A DNA stretch of 64,000 bases, taken from the NCBI RefSeq assembly GCF_001941505.1, contig NZ_CP009248.1:1054001-1118000 (forward strand), written 5' to 3'. Below, piece after piece: positions 41,630-50,746 of this stretch. The notes beneath the pieces are model-generated. The model was given only the letters and a program-made list of their open reading frames with translations, did not search any database and was not told the DNA's origin. The translations under genes and the position numbers were made by a program. The stretch's first letter is position 1, and each line of letters begins with the position of its first letter. Source of the stretch: Corynebacterium sphenisci DSM 44792 (GTDB lineage: Bacteria > Actinomycetota > Actinomycetes > Mycobacteriales > Mycobacteriaceae).

Positions 41630-43243
41630 GTGTTCGAATCACTGTCCGAACGGCTGACCGGGGCACTGAAGGACCTGCGCGGCAAGGGCCGGCTCAGCGA
41701 GGCCGACATCAACGCCACCGCGCGGGAGATCCGCCTGGCCCTGCTCGAGGCCGATGTCGCGCTGCCGGTGGTGCGGGCCTTCATCAAGAGGATCAAGACC
41801 CGGGCGGCCTCCGCGGAGGTCTCCCAGGCGCTCAACCCCGCCCAGCAGGTCATCAAGATCGTCGACGAGGAGCTGCGCGCGATCCTCGGCGGGGAGACCC
41901 GCCGGCTCAACCTGGCGAAGAACCCGCCGACCATCATCATGCTCGCCGGCCTGCAGGGCGCCGGCAAGACCACCCTGGCCGGCAAACTCGCCAAGCACCT
42001 CGCCGGGCAGGGCCACACCCCGGTGCTGGTGGCCTGCGACCTGCAGCGCCCCGGGGCGGTGCAGCAGCTGCAGATCGTCGCCGAGCGCGCCGGGGTGGCC
42101 TGCTTCGCCCCGGACCCGGGCACCGCCGAGGGCTCCCACGACCATGAGATGGGCACCAGCCACGGGGACCCGGTGGAGGTCGCCCGCCGCGGCATCGCCT
42201 TCGCCCGGGGCGCGCACCATGACGTGGTGATCGTGGACACCGCCGGCCGGCTGGGCATCGACGAGGTGCTCATGGGCCAGGCCCGGGACATCCGCGACGC
42301 GATCGACCCGCACGAGGTGCTCTTCGTCATCGACGCGATGATCGGCCAGGACGCGGTGACCACCGCGGAGGCCTTCCGCGACGGGGTGGGCTTCACCGGG
42401 GTGGTGCTCACCAAGCTCGACGGCGACGCCCGCGGCGGTGCGGCGCTGTCCATCCGGGAGGTCACCGGCAAGCCGATCCTCTTCGCCTCGACGGGGGAGA
42501 AGCTGGAGGACTTCGACGTCTTCCACCCGGAGCGGATGGCCGGCCGGATCCTCGGCATGGGCGACATGCTCTCCCTCATCGAGCAGGCCGAGCAGGTCTT
42601 CGACGCGAAGGAGGCGGAGAAGACCGCCCGCAAGATGGGCTCCGGGGAGCTGACCCTGGAGGACTTCCTCGAGCAGATGCTCATGATCCGGCGGATGGGC
42701 CCCATCGGCAACATCCTGAAGATGCTGCCCGGCGGCTCCCAGATGTCGGAGATGGCGGACATGGTCGACGAGCGCCAGCTCGACCGGATCCAGGCCATCA
42801 TCCGCGGCATGACGCCGGCGGAGCGGGAGAACCCGAAGATCCTCAACGCCTCCCGGCGCAAGCGCATCGCCCGCGGTTCCGGGGTGACCGTCACCGAGGT
42901 CAACCAGCTGGTGGACCGGTTCTTCGAGGCCCGGAAGATGATGAACCAGATGGCCGGCCAGTTCGGGATGCCCGGCGGCAGCCGCAGCGCGACGAAGAAG
43001 CGCAAGAAGGGCCGCAAGGGCAAGAAGGGCCGCGGCCGGGGGCCGACCCCGCCGAAGGCCGCCCGGCAGGGCATGCCCGGGATGCCCGGGATGCCCGGCA
43101 TGCCGGGGATGCCCGGCGCCGGCGGCGGGATGCCGGACCTGGCGGAGCTGCAGAAGCAGATGGGCGATCAGCTGCCCCCGGGCATGGAGGGCATCGATCT
43201 CTCCGCCCTGGACTTCGGCGAGGGCAAGCCCGGCCGGCGCTAG
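41630..43243 (+). CDS. ffh: Signal recognition particle protein Ffh
   Basis: The product is 537 residues. The N domain is followed by the G domain (GLQGAGKTTLAGKLAKHL, DTAGRLGIDEVLMGQ, TKLDGDARGGAAL) and the Met-rich M domain (EQMLMIRRMGPIGNILKMLP; SRRKRIARGSGVTVTEVNQL). The enzyme binds signal sequences on ribosomes together with the 4.5S RNA. Its C-terminus has a basic stretch and five consecutive GMP units, more than in most homologues. GTG 41630 is the family start (FESLSERLTGALKDLRGKG). The 27 bases after glnD contain TAG-type hexamers, so an own promoter is possible. Confidence 0.97.
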   Translation: MFESLSERLTGALKDLRGKGRLSEADINATAREIRLALLEADVALPVVRAFIKRIKTRAASAEVSQALNPAQQVIKIVDEELRAILGGETRRLNLAKNPPTIIMLAGLQGAGKTTLAGKLAKHLAGQGHTPVLVACDLQRPGAVQQLQIVAERAGVACFAPDPGTAEGSHDHEMGTSHGDPVEVARRGIAFARGAHHDVVIVDTAGRLGIDEVLMGQARDIRDAIDPHEVLFVIDAMIGQDAVTTAEAFRDGVGFTGVVLTKLDGDARGGAALSIREVTGKPILFASTGEKLEDFDVFHPERMAGRILGMGDMLSLIEQAEQVFDAKEAEKTARKMGSGELTLEDFLEQMLMIRRMGPIGNILKMLPGGSQMSEMADMVDERQLDRIQAIIRGMTPAERENPKILNASRRKRIARGSGVTVTEVNQLVDRFFEARKMMNQMAGQFGMPGGSRSATKKRKKGRKGKKGRGRGPTPPKAARQGMPGMPGMPGMPGMPGAGGGMPDLAELQKQMGDQLPPGMEGIDLSALDFGEGKPGRR

Positions 43244-43286
43244 CCCCGGCCCCCGCGCACCCCGGGGCGGGCGCCCGCGCGCCCGG

Positions 43287-45374
43287 TCAGCCGGCGGCCT
43301 CGATCCCCTCCAGGATCGGGGTCAGCTCCCGGTCCAGCCGCGCGGCCATGGTGCGGGCCAGCTCATCGGTGATGTGGTTGTCGTCCCGGTAGGCGTAGAT
43401 GTTGCCGATCACCGGCGGGCAGAACCGCGGCCCGCAGAGCAGGTCGGTCAGATCCAGGGAATGCGCCCCGGCGATCCCGGCGAGCACCGCATCGGCCGGG
43501 TTGGCCTCGTCGAGCACTCGGGACCGGGCGATCCCGCAGGAGGCGGCGTCGCCGCCGGCGAGCAGGCATTCGGTGGGGGAGTAGCGCTCCCCCCGGTCGT
43601 CGGTGAACCACGGGGTGTCGCGCAGCGCGGCGAAGGGCACCCCGAGCCGCTCCAACTCCCGCCAGAAGTTCACGTAGGGGCCCGGCACGAAGTCCCCGTC
43701 GCCGGCCCGGTCCGGCCGGGTGGAGGTCACCACCACCAGATCCGGGGGATTGTCCGCGATATGCGCCATCGCCAGCCGGGTCCACTCCGGGCAGGCCCCG
43801 CCGACCTCGTCGATGTCGCCCAGCACCGGCGGGCAGCCCTGCCGCAGCAGCGGGCGCAGCCGCCAGCCGTGCCGGGCGGCGACGATGTCCAGGGGGCTGA
43901 ACCACTGCTCGGAATGGGAGCCGCCAAGCAGCAGGATCTCCCGCTCCCCGGCCGGGTCGCCCCACAGGCAGGGCCGGCCGTCCTCCCGCTCCAGGGCCAG
44001 GGTCTCCGGGCCCTCGCCGCTCAGCGTGATGCAGCCGCGCTTCGCCGGCTCGGGGAACAGGGAGCGGATGATCTCCGGGTTCGGCTCCGGGCGCACCCCG
44101 GCCGGCACCGGCCGGCCCTGGTCCATCGCCAGCGCCCCCGGGTACAGCGCCGGGTCCAGCTCCCCGCCGGCGGCCGCCGCGATCCGGTGCTGCTGCACCG
44201 GGGTGAGCGCCACCAGGCCGGCCAGCACCACGGCGAGCGCCGCCCCGGCGGCGGCCCGGGCCCGCGGGGCGCCGCCGGCGGCGAGCCCCGCCCACGCCGC
44301 CCGCACCCGGGCCTCGCCCACCCGGGGCCGGGCCGCATGCTGCATCAGCGGCCGCTCCAGCAGCCGGTGGGTGAGGTGGGCCAGCACCAGGGACACCGCG
44401 ATCACCGCGGTGCCCGCCGCCGCCGAGGGCTCCTCGGCCCCGGTGGCGCGCAGCAGCAGGATGAGCAGCGGCCAATGCCACAGGTACAGGGCGTAGGCGA
44501 TGTCGCCGAGCCAGGTCATCGGCGCCGAGGCGAGCAGCCGGGTGGTCGCCCCCGGCGCGCCCCCGGCGGCGATCACCAGCGCCGCGCCGCCCAGCGGCCA
44601 CAGCGCCGCGGGACCGGGGAACACCGCCGCACCGTCGAAGAGCGCCGCGGTGGACACCACCATGGCCAGCCCCGCCGGGGCGGCGAGGCGGGCCACCCGC
44701 GCCGGCAGCAGGATCCGGGCGCCGGCGATGGCGAGCAGCCCGCCGGCGGTGAGCTCCCAGGCGCGGCTGGCGGTGGAGTAGTAGTTCAGCGCCTGGTCCG
44801 ACCCGTGCAGCCGGACGGCGTGGGCGAAGGAGGCCAGGGTCACCGCGGCCAGCGGCGCGGCGAGCAGCGCCGAGGGCCGGCCCGGGGCGTGCGTGGCGCG
44901 CAGGGTGGCCGCGAGCAGGCAGGTGGCGAGGATCACCGCCAGGTAGAACTGGCCCTGCACGGACATCGACCACAGGTGCTGCAGCGGGCTCACCGAGGCC
45001 CCGGCGGCGGCGTAGTCCGCGGCCTGCCGGGCCAGCTCCACGTTCTGGAAGTACAGGGCCGAGGCGCCCACCTGCCGGGCCAGGGCGAGGGTGCGCAGCT
45101 GCGGCAGCGCCGCGAGCGCGGCGAGGGTCACCGCGGCGAGCACCGTGAGCAGCGCCGGCAGCAGCCGCCGGGCGGTGCGCCACAGCGGCCACCAGGGGTT
45201 GACGCTGCGGGTCGGGTCATCGGCGGCGCGCAGCTGGGAGCCGAGGAAGAAGTAGCCGGAGAGCAGCAGGAACACGTCCACGCCGCCGGAGACCCGGCCC
45301 ACGTAGACGTGGCAGGCCACCACCAGCGCGATGGCGATGCCGCGCAGCCCGTCGAGATCCCTGCGGTAGCCCAT
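43287..45374 (-). CDS. OafA-type membrane acyltransferase with SGNH domain (copy 1)
   Basis: The product is 695 residues. Residues 1-385 form an acyltransferase-3 domain with about ten membrane segments. It opens RRDLDGLRGIAIALVVACHV, has the conserved HVYVGRVSGGVDVFLLLSG and a LYLWHWPLLILLL segment. Residues about 420-695 form an SGNH domain: LLLGGSHSEQWFSP carries the likely Ser and RDDNHITDELA the Asp/His pair. Such two-domain enzymes transfer acetyl or other acyl groups across the membrane to cell-surface glycans or lipids. It is last in a set of three paralogues, starting five bases after the stop of copy 2, so these two are probably one operon. The acceptor is unknown. Confidence 0.9.
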   Translation of the reverse strand: MGYRRDLDGLRGIAIALVVACHVYVGRVSGGVDVFLLLSGYFFLGSQLRAADDPTRSVNPWWPLWRTARRLLPALLTVLAAVTLAALAALPQLRTLALARQVGASALYFQNVELARQAADYAAAGASVSPLQHLWSMSVQGQFYLAVILATCLLAATLRATHAPGRPSALLAAPLAAVTLASFAHAVRLHGSDQALNYYSTASRAWELTAGGLLAIAGARILLPARVARLAAPAGLAMVVSTAALFDGAAVFPGPAALWPLGGAALVIAAGGAPGATTRLLASAPMTWLGDIAYALYLWHWPLLILLLRATGAEEPSAAAGTAVIAVSLVLAHLTHRLLERPLMQHAARPRVGEARVRAAWAGLAAGGAPRARAAAGAALAVVLAGLVALTPVQQHRIAAAAGGELDPALYPGALAMDQGRPVPAGVRPEPNPEIIRSLFPEPAKRGCITLSGEGPETLALEREDGRPCLWGDPAGEREILLLGGSHSEQWFSPLDIVAARHGWRLRPLLRQGCPPVLGDIDEVGGACPEWTRLAMAHIADNPPDLVVVTSTRPDRAGDGDFVPGPYVNFWRELERLGVPFAALRDTPWFTDDRGERYSPTECLLAGGDAASCGIARSRVLDEANPADAVLAGIAGAHSLDLTDLLCGPRFCPPVIGNIYAYRDDNHITDELARTMAARLDRELTPILEGIEAAG

Positions 45375-45379
45375 CGGCC

Positions 45380-47530
45380 TCAGCGCCCCCCGTCCGCGAT
45401 GGCCCGCAGCACCGGGGCGACCCGGCGGCGGAACTCGGGGGTGAGGGAGGCGGCGATGTCGTCGGTGAGGTGGTTGTCGTCGCGGTAGACGAAGATGTTG
45501 CCGAGCACCGCCGGGCACCAGCCGTCCGGGCAGAGCACGTCGGTGAAGTCCACGGTGGTCGAGCCCGGGTAGGCGCCGATGAACTCCTCGGCCGGGTTGA
45601 AGGGGGTGAGCAGCCAGTCCGCGGCGGCGCCGCAGGCGTCCGGGTCCCCGCCGTCGGCGACGCATTCGGTGGGCCGCAGCTTCTCCCCGCGGGCGTCGAC
45701 GAACCAGGGGGTGTCCCGGATGGCCAGGAAGGGCACCCCGATGGCCCGCAGCGCATCCCAGAAGCGCAGGTAGCCCTCCGGGGTGAAATCGTGCCGCGCG
45801 GAACCGGGCCGGGAGGCGGTGGTGACCACCAGATCCGGGGTGGTCTCCGCGATGTAGTCCACCACCGCCTGCGACCAGCGGTCGCACACCTCGCCCGAGC
45901 CGGGCTGCAGGCTCACCGGGCAGCCCGGGCGCAGCACCGGGATGAGCCGGAAACCCTCCTCCCGGGCGATCGCGTGCAGCGGCGGGAACCACTGCTCGGA
46001 ATGGGAGGCGCCGACCAGCAGCATGGTGCGCGCACCCGCGGGGTCGCCGTAGACGCAGGGCTCGGTGCCGTCGCCGATGTCGCGCTTCACGGTGTAGATC
46101 GCCTCGGGGTCGTCGGCGCGCCGGGTCAGGCAGCCCTCCCAGGCCGGCTGCGGCCACATCGAGTCCGCGAGATCCGGGGCGGGCCGGTAGGGCACCCCGG
46201 CCGGGGCGGCCGCGCCCTCGGTGACCACCCGGGCCCCGGGGTAGGCCGTCGGGTCGAGCACCGCCACCCGGGCCGCCCGGATCCGGTGCCGCTGCACCTC
46301 CTCCGCGGACACCAGGGACCCGGCGATGAGCAGCAGCGCCACCGCGGCCACGGCGCGCAGCCGGGAGCCGCGGCGGGCGCGCAGCCCCGCCCAGGCGGCG
46401 GCGAGGACCCGGTCCCCGCGGTCCGGGCGGGTGCCGCGCTGCATCAGGGGGCGCTCGATGAACCGGTGGGTGGCCCAGGCCAGGGCCACCGACACCGCCA
46501 CCACGGCGGTGCCCAGCGCCGCGGTGGGCGCCTCCCGGCCGGATTCGCGCACCGCGATGATGAGCAGCGGCCAGTGCCACAGGTACAGCGCGTAGGCGAT
46601 GTCGCCGAACCAGGTGGCCACCCGGGAGCCCAGGGCGGCGGAGACCATCCCGCCGCGGCCCCGCGAGGCCACCACCAGGGCGGCCCCGGTGAGCGGGAAC
46701 AGGGTCAGCGGGCCGGGGAAGTGGTAGGCGCCGTCGGCGAGGAGGCCGGTGACCGCGATCATGGTCACCCCGAGGGCGGCGGCCGCGGCGGCGAGCCGGC
46801 GCGGCGGGCGCACCCGGGCGATCACCAGGCCGAGCAGGGCGCCCAAGCCCAGCTCCCAGAGCCGGGACCAGGTGGAGTAGTAGTTCAGCGGCTGGTCCAC
46901 CCCGTGCAGCCACCAGGCGTAGCCGAAGGAGGCGATGGTCACCGCCGCCAGAATCGGGGTCATCGCCGCCGCGGTGGTCCACGGCCGGGCCCCGGCCCGG
47001 CGCCGGTTGCGTCCCCGCACGATCCAGCCGACCAGGCTGACCAGCAGGATCGCGCCCAGGTAGAACTGGCCCTGCACGGACATCGACCACAGGTGCTGCA
47101 GGGGGGAGGAGTCCGCGCCGGCGGCCCGGTAGTCGCGGGCCTGGGCGGCGAGCTCCCAGTTCTGGAAGTACAGCACGCTGGCCGCCAGCTGCCGGGCGTT
47201 GTCGATGGTGCGCATCGACGGTACCCGCCAGAGCACCAGGGCGGCGGTGGCGGCGAGCACGGTGAGCAGGCCGGGCAGCAGCCGCCGGGCGGTGCGCCAG
47301 ATCGACCACCAGGGGTTGATCGAGCGATGCGGGCGGTCCGCGTTGCGGATCTGGGAGCCGAGGAAGAACAGCCCGGACAGCAGCAGGAACACGTCCACGC
47401 CGCCGGAGACCCGGCCCACGTAGACGTGGAAGAGCACCACCAGCGCGATCGCGATACCGCGCAGACCGTCGAGATCGCGACGGTAGGGGCTGGGCGGGGG
47501 CGCGGCGCGGCCGGCGGGGGTCGGGGGCAC
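45380..47530 (-). CDS. OafA-type membrane acyltransferase with SGNH domain (copy 2)
   Basis: The product is 716 residues from GTG 47530. No ATG lies near the start of homology (RRDLDGLRGIAIALVVLFHV), but TAGGTT on the minus strand ends seven bases before this GTG, the local leaderless pattern. The acyltransferase part has HVYVGRVSGGVDVFLLLSG and ALYLWHWPLLIIAV; the C-terminal SGNH domain has LLVGASHSEQWFPP and RDDNHLTDDIA. Several cysteines (GCLTRRADD, PCVYGDPAG, CVADGGDPDACG) are in the predicted external part and may form disulphides. Sequence blocks throughout are shared with copies 1 and 3, so it arose by tandem duplication. Confidence 0.88.
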   Translation of the reverse strand: MPPTPAGRAAPPPSPYRRDLDGLRGIAIALVVLFHVYVGRVSGGVDVFLLLSGLFFLGSQIRNADRPHRSINPWWSIWRTARRLLPGLLTVLAATAALVLWRVPSMRTIDNARQLAASVLYFQNWELAAQARDYRAAGADSSPLQHLWSMSVQGQFYLGAILLVSLVGWIVRGRNRRRAGARPWTTAAAMTPILAAVTIASFGYAWWLHGVDQPLNYYSTWSRLWELGLGALLGLVIARVRPPRRLAAAAAALGVTMIAVTGLLADGAYHFPGPLTLFPLTGAALVVASRGRGGMVSAALGSRVATWFGDIAYALYLWHWPLLIIAVRESGREAPTAALGTAVVAVSVALAWATHRFIERPLMQRGTRPDRGDRVLAAAWAGLRARRGSRLRAVAAVALLLIAGSLVSAEEVQRHRIRAARVAVLDPTAYPGARVVTEGAAAPAGVPYRPAPDLADSMWPQPAWEGCLTRRADDPEAIYTVKRDIGDGTEPCVYGDPAGARTMLLVGASHSEQWFPPLHAIAREEGFRLIPVLRPGCPVSLQPGSGEVCDRWSQAVVDYIAETTPDLVVTTASRPGSARHDFTPEGYLRFWDALRAIGVPFLAIRDTPWFVDARGEKLRPTECVADGGDPDACGAAADWLLTPFNPAEEFIGAYPGSTTVDFTDVLCPDGWCPAVLGNIFVYRDDNHLTDDIAASLTPEFRRRVAPVLRAIADGGR

Positions 47531-47537
47531 GGCCCCG

Positions 47538-47543
47538 AACCTA
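47538..47543 (-). promoter_or_regulatory. -10 element of acyltransferase copy 2
   Basis: TAGGTT on the minus strand, seven bases before GTG 47530; decides the start of this gene. Confidence 0.6.
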
Positions 47544-47643
47544 GCACCGGCCGGCGGCGGCCCGGCGTTCAGGGCGGCCCCCGCCGCACCGGCCGGCGGC
47601 CGGTACCCGATCCGGGCCCGGACCGGGGGCGGAACCGGGTGGT

Positions 47644-49791
47644 TCAGCCGGTGGCGAGGCCGTCCAGGAAGGGCCCGATCCGCCGGTCCAGCTCCGGGGC
47701 GAGGGTGCGCACGAAGGTCGGGCTGAGATGATCGTCGTCCCGGTACACCCAGACGTTGCCGATCACCGCCGGGCAGGTCCCGTCGGGGCAGAGGATGTCG
47801 CTGAAGTCCAGGGCGAGGGTGCCCGGGTACCGGGACAGCGCCCGCGCCCCGGAATCCGCGTCGGACAGGGTCAGCGCCCGCTCCGGTCCGCAGCTGCGGG
47901 GGTCCCCGCCGGCGACCACGCACCGGGAGGATTCGAAGTTCCGGAATTCGGCGTCGCGGGACCAGGGGTTGTCCCGGAAGCCGAGGAAGGGGATGCCCAG
48001 CTCGGCGAGCTCCTCGAAGAACCCGATATAGGCGCGGGGCGTGTAGTCGCCGACGGCATCCGGGCGGGGCCTGGTGGTGGTGCCCACCACGAGATCGGGT
48101 CGGGTGTCCCGGATGTGCCGGAGCAGCCGGGCGTTCCACGTCCGGCACTTGTGCCGCCGGCCGGGGACCTCGCCGACCGCGGCGGGGCAGCCGTGCCGGA
48201 TGCGCACGGTGATCCGCCACCCGTGCCGTTTGGCGACCGCGTCCAGGGCATCGAACCACTGCTGGGTGTGGGAGCCGCCGACGAGCAGCATCGTCCGATC
48301 GCCCGCCGGGTCGCCGAATACGCAGGGGTCGCCGGAGCGGGTGCTGGTGGGGATGAAGTCCTCGGGGTATTCCGCGCCGGCGATGCAGCCGGCCCGGCCG
48401 ACCCGATCCGAATCCTCGGCGAGGATCAGGTACGGGGGGAAGGGCGCCACCCCCGCCGGTGCGGCCCCGACGATGGCCCGCGCCCCCGGGTGCGTCGCCG
48501 GATCCGGGGTGACGCCGGCGTAGCGGGCCGTCTCGGCGCGGGAGTAGGGCAGGGCGGCCAGGCAGATCCCGGCCACGGCGAGGACGCCCACCCCGGCCAG
48601 GGCGCGCAGCTGGGCGGGCCGGTGCCCGCGCAGCCCGGCCAGCGCCTGCGCTACGACCGGTTCCCCGACGGCGGGCCGGCCCCGGCGCTGCAGCAGCGGG
48701 GTCTCCACGAACCGGTGCGTGGCCCAGGCCAGGACCAGCGACCCGGTGATGATGGCGGTGCCGAGCACGGCGCCGGGCCGCCGGCTGTCGACCATGTTGG
48801 TGGTGATGATGAGCAGCGGCCAGTGCCAGAGGTAGAGGGGGTAGGCGACCCGGCCCAGGAACAGCACCGGGCGGCTCTCCAGGAAGGACGTCGCCGCTCC
48901 GGGCCGGCCCCCGGCGATGATCACCAGGGCGGCCCCGCCGACGGGGGCCAGGGTCCAGGGGCCGGGGAATTCCGCGGCGCCGTCGAACACCAGGCCCGTG
49001 GCGGCGACCAGGAGCAGCCCGGCCGCGGCCAGAGCCCCGGCGGCGCGGTCGGGCAGGGCCCGGATCCGCGTCCCATGGCGGGCCAGGACCAGGGTGAGCA
49101 CCCCGCCGAGCCCGATCTCCCAGAACCGGGAGACGGTGGAGTAGTAGTTGGCGACCTGGTCCCGGTCGTGCAGCCAGCAGGCGTAGCCGAAGGACACCGC
49201 CACCCCCAGGGTGAGCAGCGGCAGCGCCGCCCGGGCGACCGCGCCGGCGGCGGCGCCCGCCCGCCGGGTCACCCAGCCGAGGGCGGCGACCACGAGGATC
49301 GCCAGCAGGTAGGCGTGGAACTGCACCGACATCGACCACAGGTGCTGTAGCGGGGAGATGTCATCGGCGGCGGCGCCGTACTCGGCGGCCTTGCGGGTGA
49401 GCTTGAGGTTCTCCAGGTAGAGCAGGGAGGCGAGGAGCTGCTCGGCCATCTCCACGGTGCGCAGCTGGGGGGCGGCGAGGAGCGCCAGCGCCGCGCAGGA
49501 GGCGGTGACGGTGACCAGGGTGGGGTAGAGCCGGCGCAGGGTGCGCCACAGCGGCCACCAGGGGTTGAGGGAGGCCGCCGGGCGATCCGCGTTGCGGATC
49601 AGCACCCCGATGAAGAAGAACCCGGAGAGCAGCAGGAACACGTCCACGCCGCCGGAGACCCGGCCGACGTAGACGTGGAAGACCACCACCAGGGCGATGG
49701 CGAAACCGCGTAACCCGTCCAGATCCAGCCGGCGCAGGGCGGCGGCGGGCGCGCCGGCGGGGATGCGATCGGTGTCGCGTGTGCTCGGCAT
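47644..49791 (-). CDS. OafA-type membrane acyltransferase with SGNH domain (copy 3)
   Basis: The product is 715 residues from ATG 49791. The acyltransferase domain (DLDGLRGFAIALVVVFHVYV, VSGGVDVFLLLSGFFFIG, PLYLWHWPLLIITTNM) and the SGNH domain (LLVGGSHTQQWFDALDAV; YRDDDHLSPTFV) are complete. Compared with the other two, the block SHSEQW reads SHTQQW and DDNH reads DDDH; the catalytic residues remain. A separate promoter precedes it and 113 bases separate its stop from copy 2. It is the most diverged of the three and may have a different acyl acceptor. Confidence 0.88.
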   Translation of the reverse strand: MPSTRDTDRIPAGAPAAALRRLDLDGLRGFAIALVVVFHVYVGRVSGGVDVFLLLSGFFFIGVLIRNADRPAASLNPWWPLWRTLRRLYPTLVTVTASCAALALLAAPQLRTVEMAEQLLASLLYLENLKLTRKAAEYGAAADDISPLQHLWSMSVQFHAYLLAILVVAALGWVTRRAGAAAGAVARAALPLLTLGVAVSFGYACWLHDRDQVANYYSTVSRFWEIGLGGVLTLVLARHGTRIRALPDRAAGALAAAGLLLVAATGLVFDGAAEFPGPWTLAPVGGAALVIIAGGRPGAATSFLESRPVLFLGRVAYPLYLWHWPLLIITTNMVDSRRPGAVLGTAIITGSLVLAWATHRFVETPLLQRRGRPAVGEPVVAQALAGLRGHRPAQLRALAGVGVLAVAGICLAALPYSRAETARYAGVTPDPATHPGARAIVGAAPAGVAPFPPYLILAEDSDRVGRAGCIAGAEYPEDFIPTSTRSGDPCVFGDPAGDRTMLLVGGSHTQQWFDALDAVAKRHGWRITVRIRHGCPAAVGEVPGRRHKCRTWNARLLRHIRDTRPDLVVGTTTRPRPDAVGDYTPRAYIGFFEELAELGIPFLGFRDNPWSRDAEFRNFESSRCVVAGGDPRSCGPERALTLSDADSGARALSRYPGTLALDFSDILCPDGTCPAVIGNVWVYRDDDHLSPTFVRTLAPELDRRIGPFLDGLATG

Positions 49792-49798
49792 GGTTGAG

Positions 49799-49804
49799 AA
49801 TCTA
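49799..49804 (-). promoter_or_regulatory. -10 element of acyltransferase copy 3
   Basis: TAGATT on the minus strand ends seven bases before ATG 49791. Confidence 0.6.
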
Positions 49805-49935
49805 ATCGGCACCGGGCCGGTGCACGCCGTTTCACCAGGGATTTCCCGGGGCATGCGATAGGGACGGGGGTGAACGGCGACGCTCCGCCGCGGTTGCCCG
49901 GGCCGGCGCCGCCCCGGGTGGGGGCGGGGCGCGGC

Positions 49936-49964
49936 TTGGGGGCCGCCCCGGCGGCTGGTAGAGT
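49936..49964 (+). promoter_or_regulatory. rpsP: Promoter of rpsP
   Basis: TTGGGG (49936-49941) and TAGAGT (49959-49964) are separated by exactly 17 bases. Transcription would start near 49971, leaving an unusually long leader of about 190 bases before rpsP. Confidence 0.6.
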
Positions 49965-50163
49965 GCCACCGGTCGCCCACCGGCGTCCCGATCCCGCATG
50001 CGCGGGGGCGGGGGCGCCCCGGGCGGCGACTGCAGACACCGTCCCCGACCACGGTCGGCCGGTGGTCACCTGCAGACCAAATCCAAGGGCAAAACCGGCC
50101 CGCGCCCGATGCGCGGGTGACATCAGAATTGCCCCGTGACCGACAATGGAAGTGAGCCCCACC
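49965..50163 (+). promoter_or_regulatory. rpsP: Long structured leader of rpsP
   Basis: The interval has no credible gene. It contains a hairpin (GACCAC 50047-50052 with GTGGTC 50062-50067) flanked by two copies of CTGCAGAC (50030-50037 and 50070-50077). It ends in a less GC-rich stretch before the ribosome site. Such a leader may carry autoregulation by a ribosomal protein, but no known motif class is recognised. Confidence 0.4.
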
Positions 50164-50604
50164 ATGGCCGTCAAGATCAAGCTGCAGCGCCTCGGCAAGG
50201 TGCGCAACCCGCACTACCGGATCATCGTCGCCGACGCGCGCACCCGCCGCGACGGGCGGGTCATCGAGAACATCGGCATCTACGAGCCGAAGTCCGAGCC
50301 CTCCGTCATCAAGATCGACTCCGAGCGCGCCCAGTACTGGCTCGGCGTCGGCGCCCAGCCCACCGAGCCCGTGCTCGCCCTGCTGAAGATCACCGGCGAC
50401 TGGCAGAAGCACAAGGGCCTGCCCGGCGCCGAGGGCACCCTCAAGGTCGCCGAGGAGAAGCCCTCCAAGCTGGACCTGTTCAACAAGGCCCTCGCCGAGG
50501 CCAACGAGTCCGCCTCCGCGGAGACCGTCGCCGCCAAGCGCCGCGAGGCCAAGGAGGCCAAGAAGCCGAAGGCCGAGGAGGCCCCCGCCGAGGACGCCGA
50601 GTAG
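50164..50604 (+). CDS. rpsP: 30S ribosomal protein S16
   Basis: The product is 146 residues. [20 protein letters not shown] is the canonical start, so ATG 50164 is preferred over the in-frame ATG 50146. The S16 core ends near residue 95; an extra C-terminal tail of about 50 residues rich in Ala, Lys and Glu is common in actinobacteria. S16 is needed for 30S assembly. A strong terminator separates it from rimM, which has its own promoter. Confidence 0.97.
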   Translation: MAVKIKLQRLGKVRNPHYRIIVADARTRRDGRVIENIGIYEPKSEPSVIKIDSERAQYWLGVGAQPTEPVLALLKITGDWQKHKGLPGAEGTLKVAEEKPSKLDLFNKALAEANESASAETVAAKRREAKEAKKPKAEEAPAEDAE

Positions 50605-50630
50605 CACCCGGCCCCGCAGGACCGCACCCG

Positions 50631-50663
50631 CGACGCCGCCGCCCGCACCGGGCGGCGGCGTCG
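50631..50663 (+). terminator. Terminator after rpsP
   Basis: A perfect 15-bp stem (50631-50645 with 50649-50663) with loop CAC, 26 bases after the rpsP stop. Confidence 0.75.
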
Positions 50664-50734
50664 TCGCATGCCGGGGCCCGGATCGGCGCGGCCCGCGGGG
50701 CCGGCCCGGGTGCCGGACCGGCCCCGGGGGGCGA

Positions 50735-50740
50735 TAGTCT
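50735..50740 (+). promoter_or_regulatory. -10 element of the rimM-trmD operon
   Basis: TAGTCT ends six bases before GTG 50747. Confidence 0.55.
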
Positions 50741-50746
50741 GGGCGG

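Noticed and set aside
43287..47309. A single open frame of 1340 codons on the minus strand suggesting a giant acyltransferase
   Set aside because: Only the part below 45374 is homologous; the rest is the wrong frame of copy 2. GC-rich DNA keeps antisense and shifted frames open.
50146..50163. Upstream ATG for rpsP
   Set aside because: S16 proteins start at [11 protein letters not shown]; the six extra codons hold the ribosome site.
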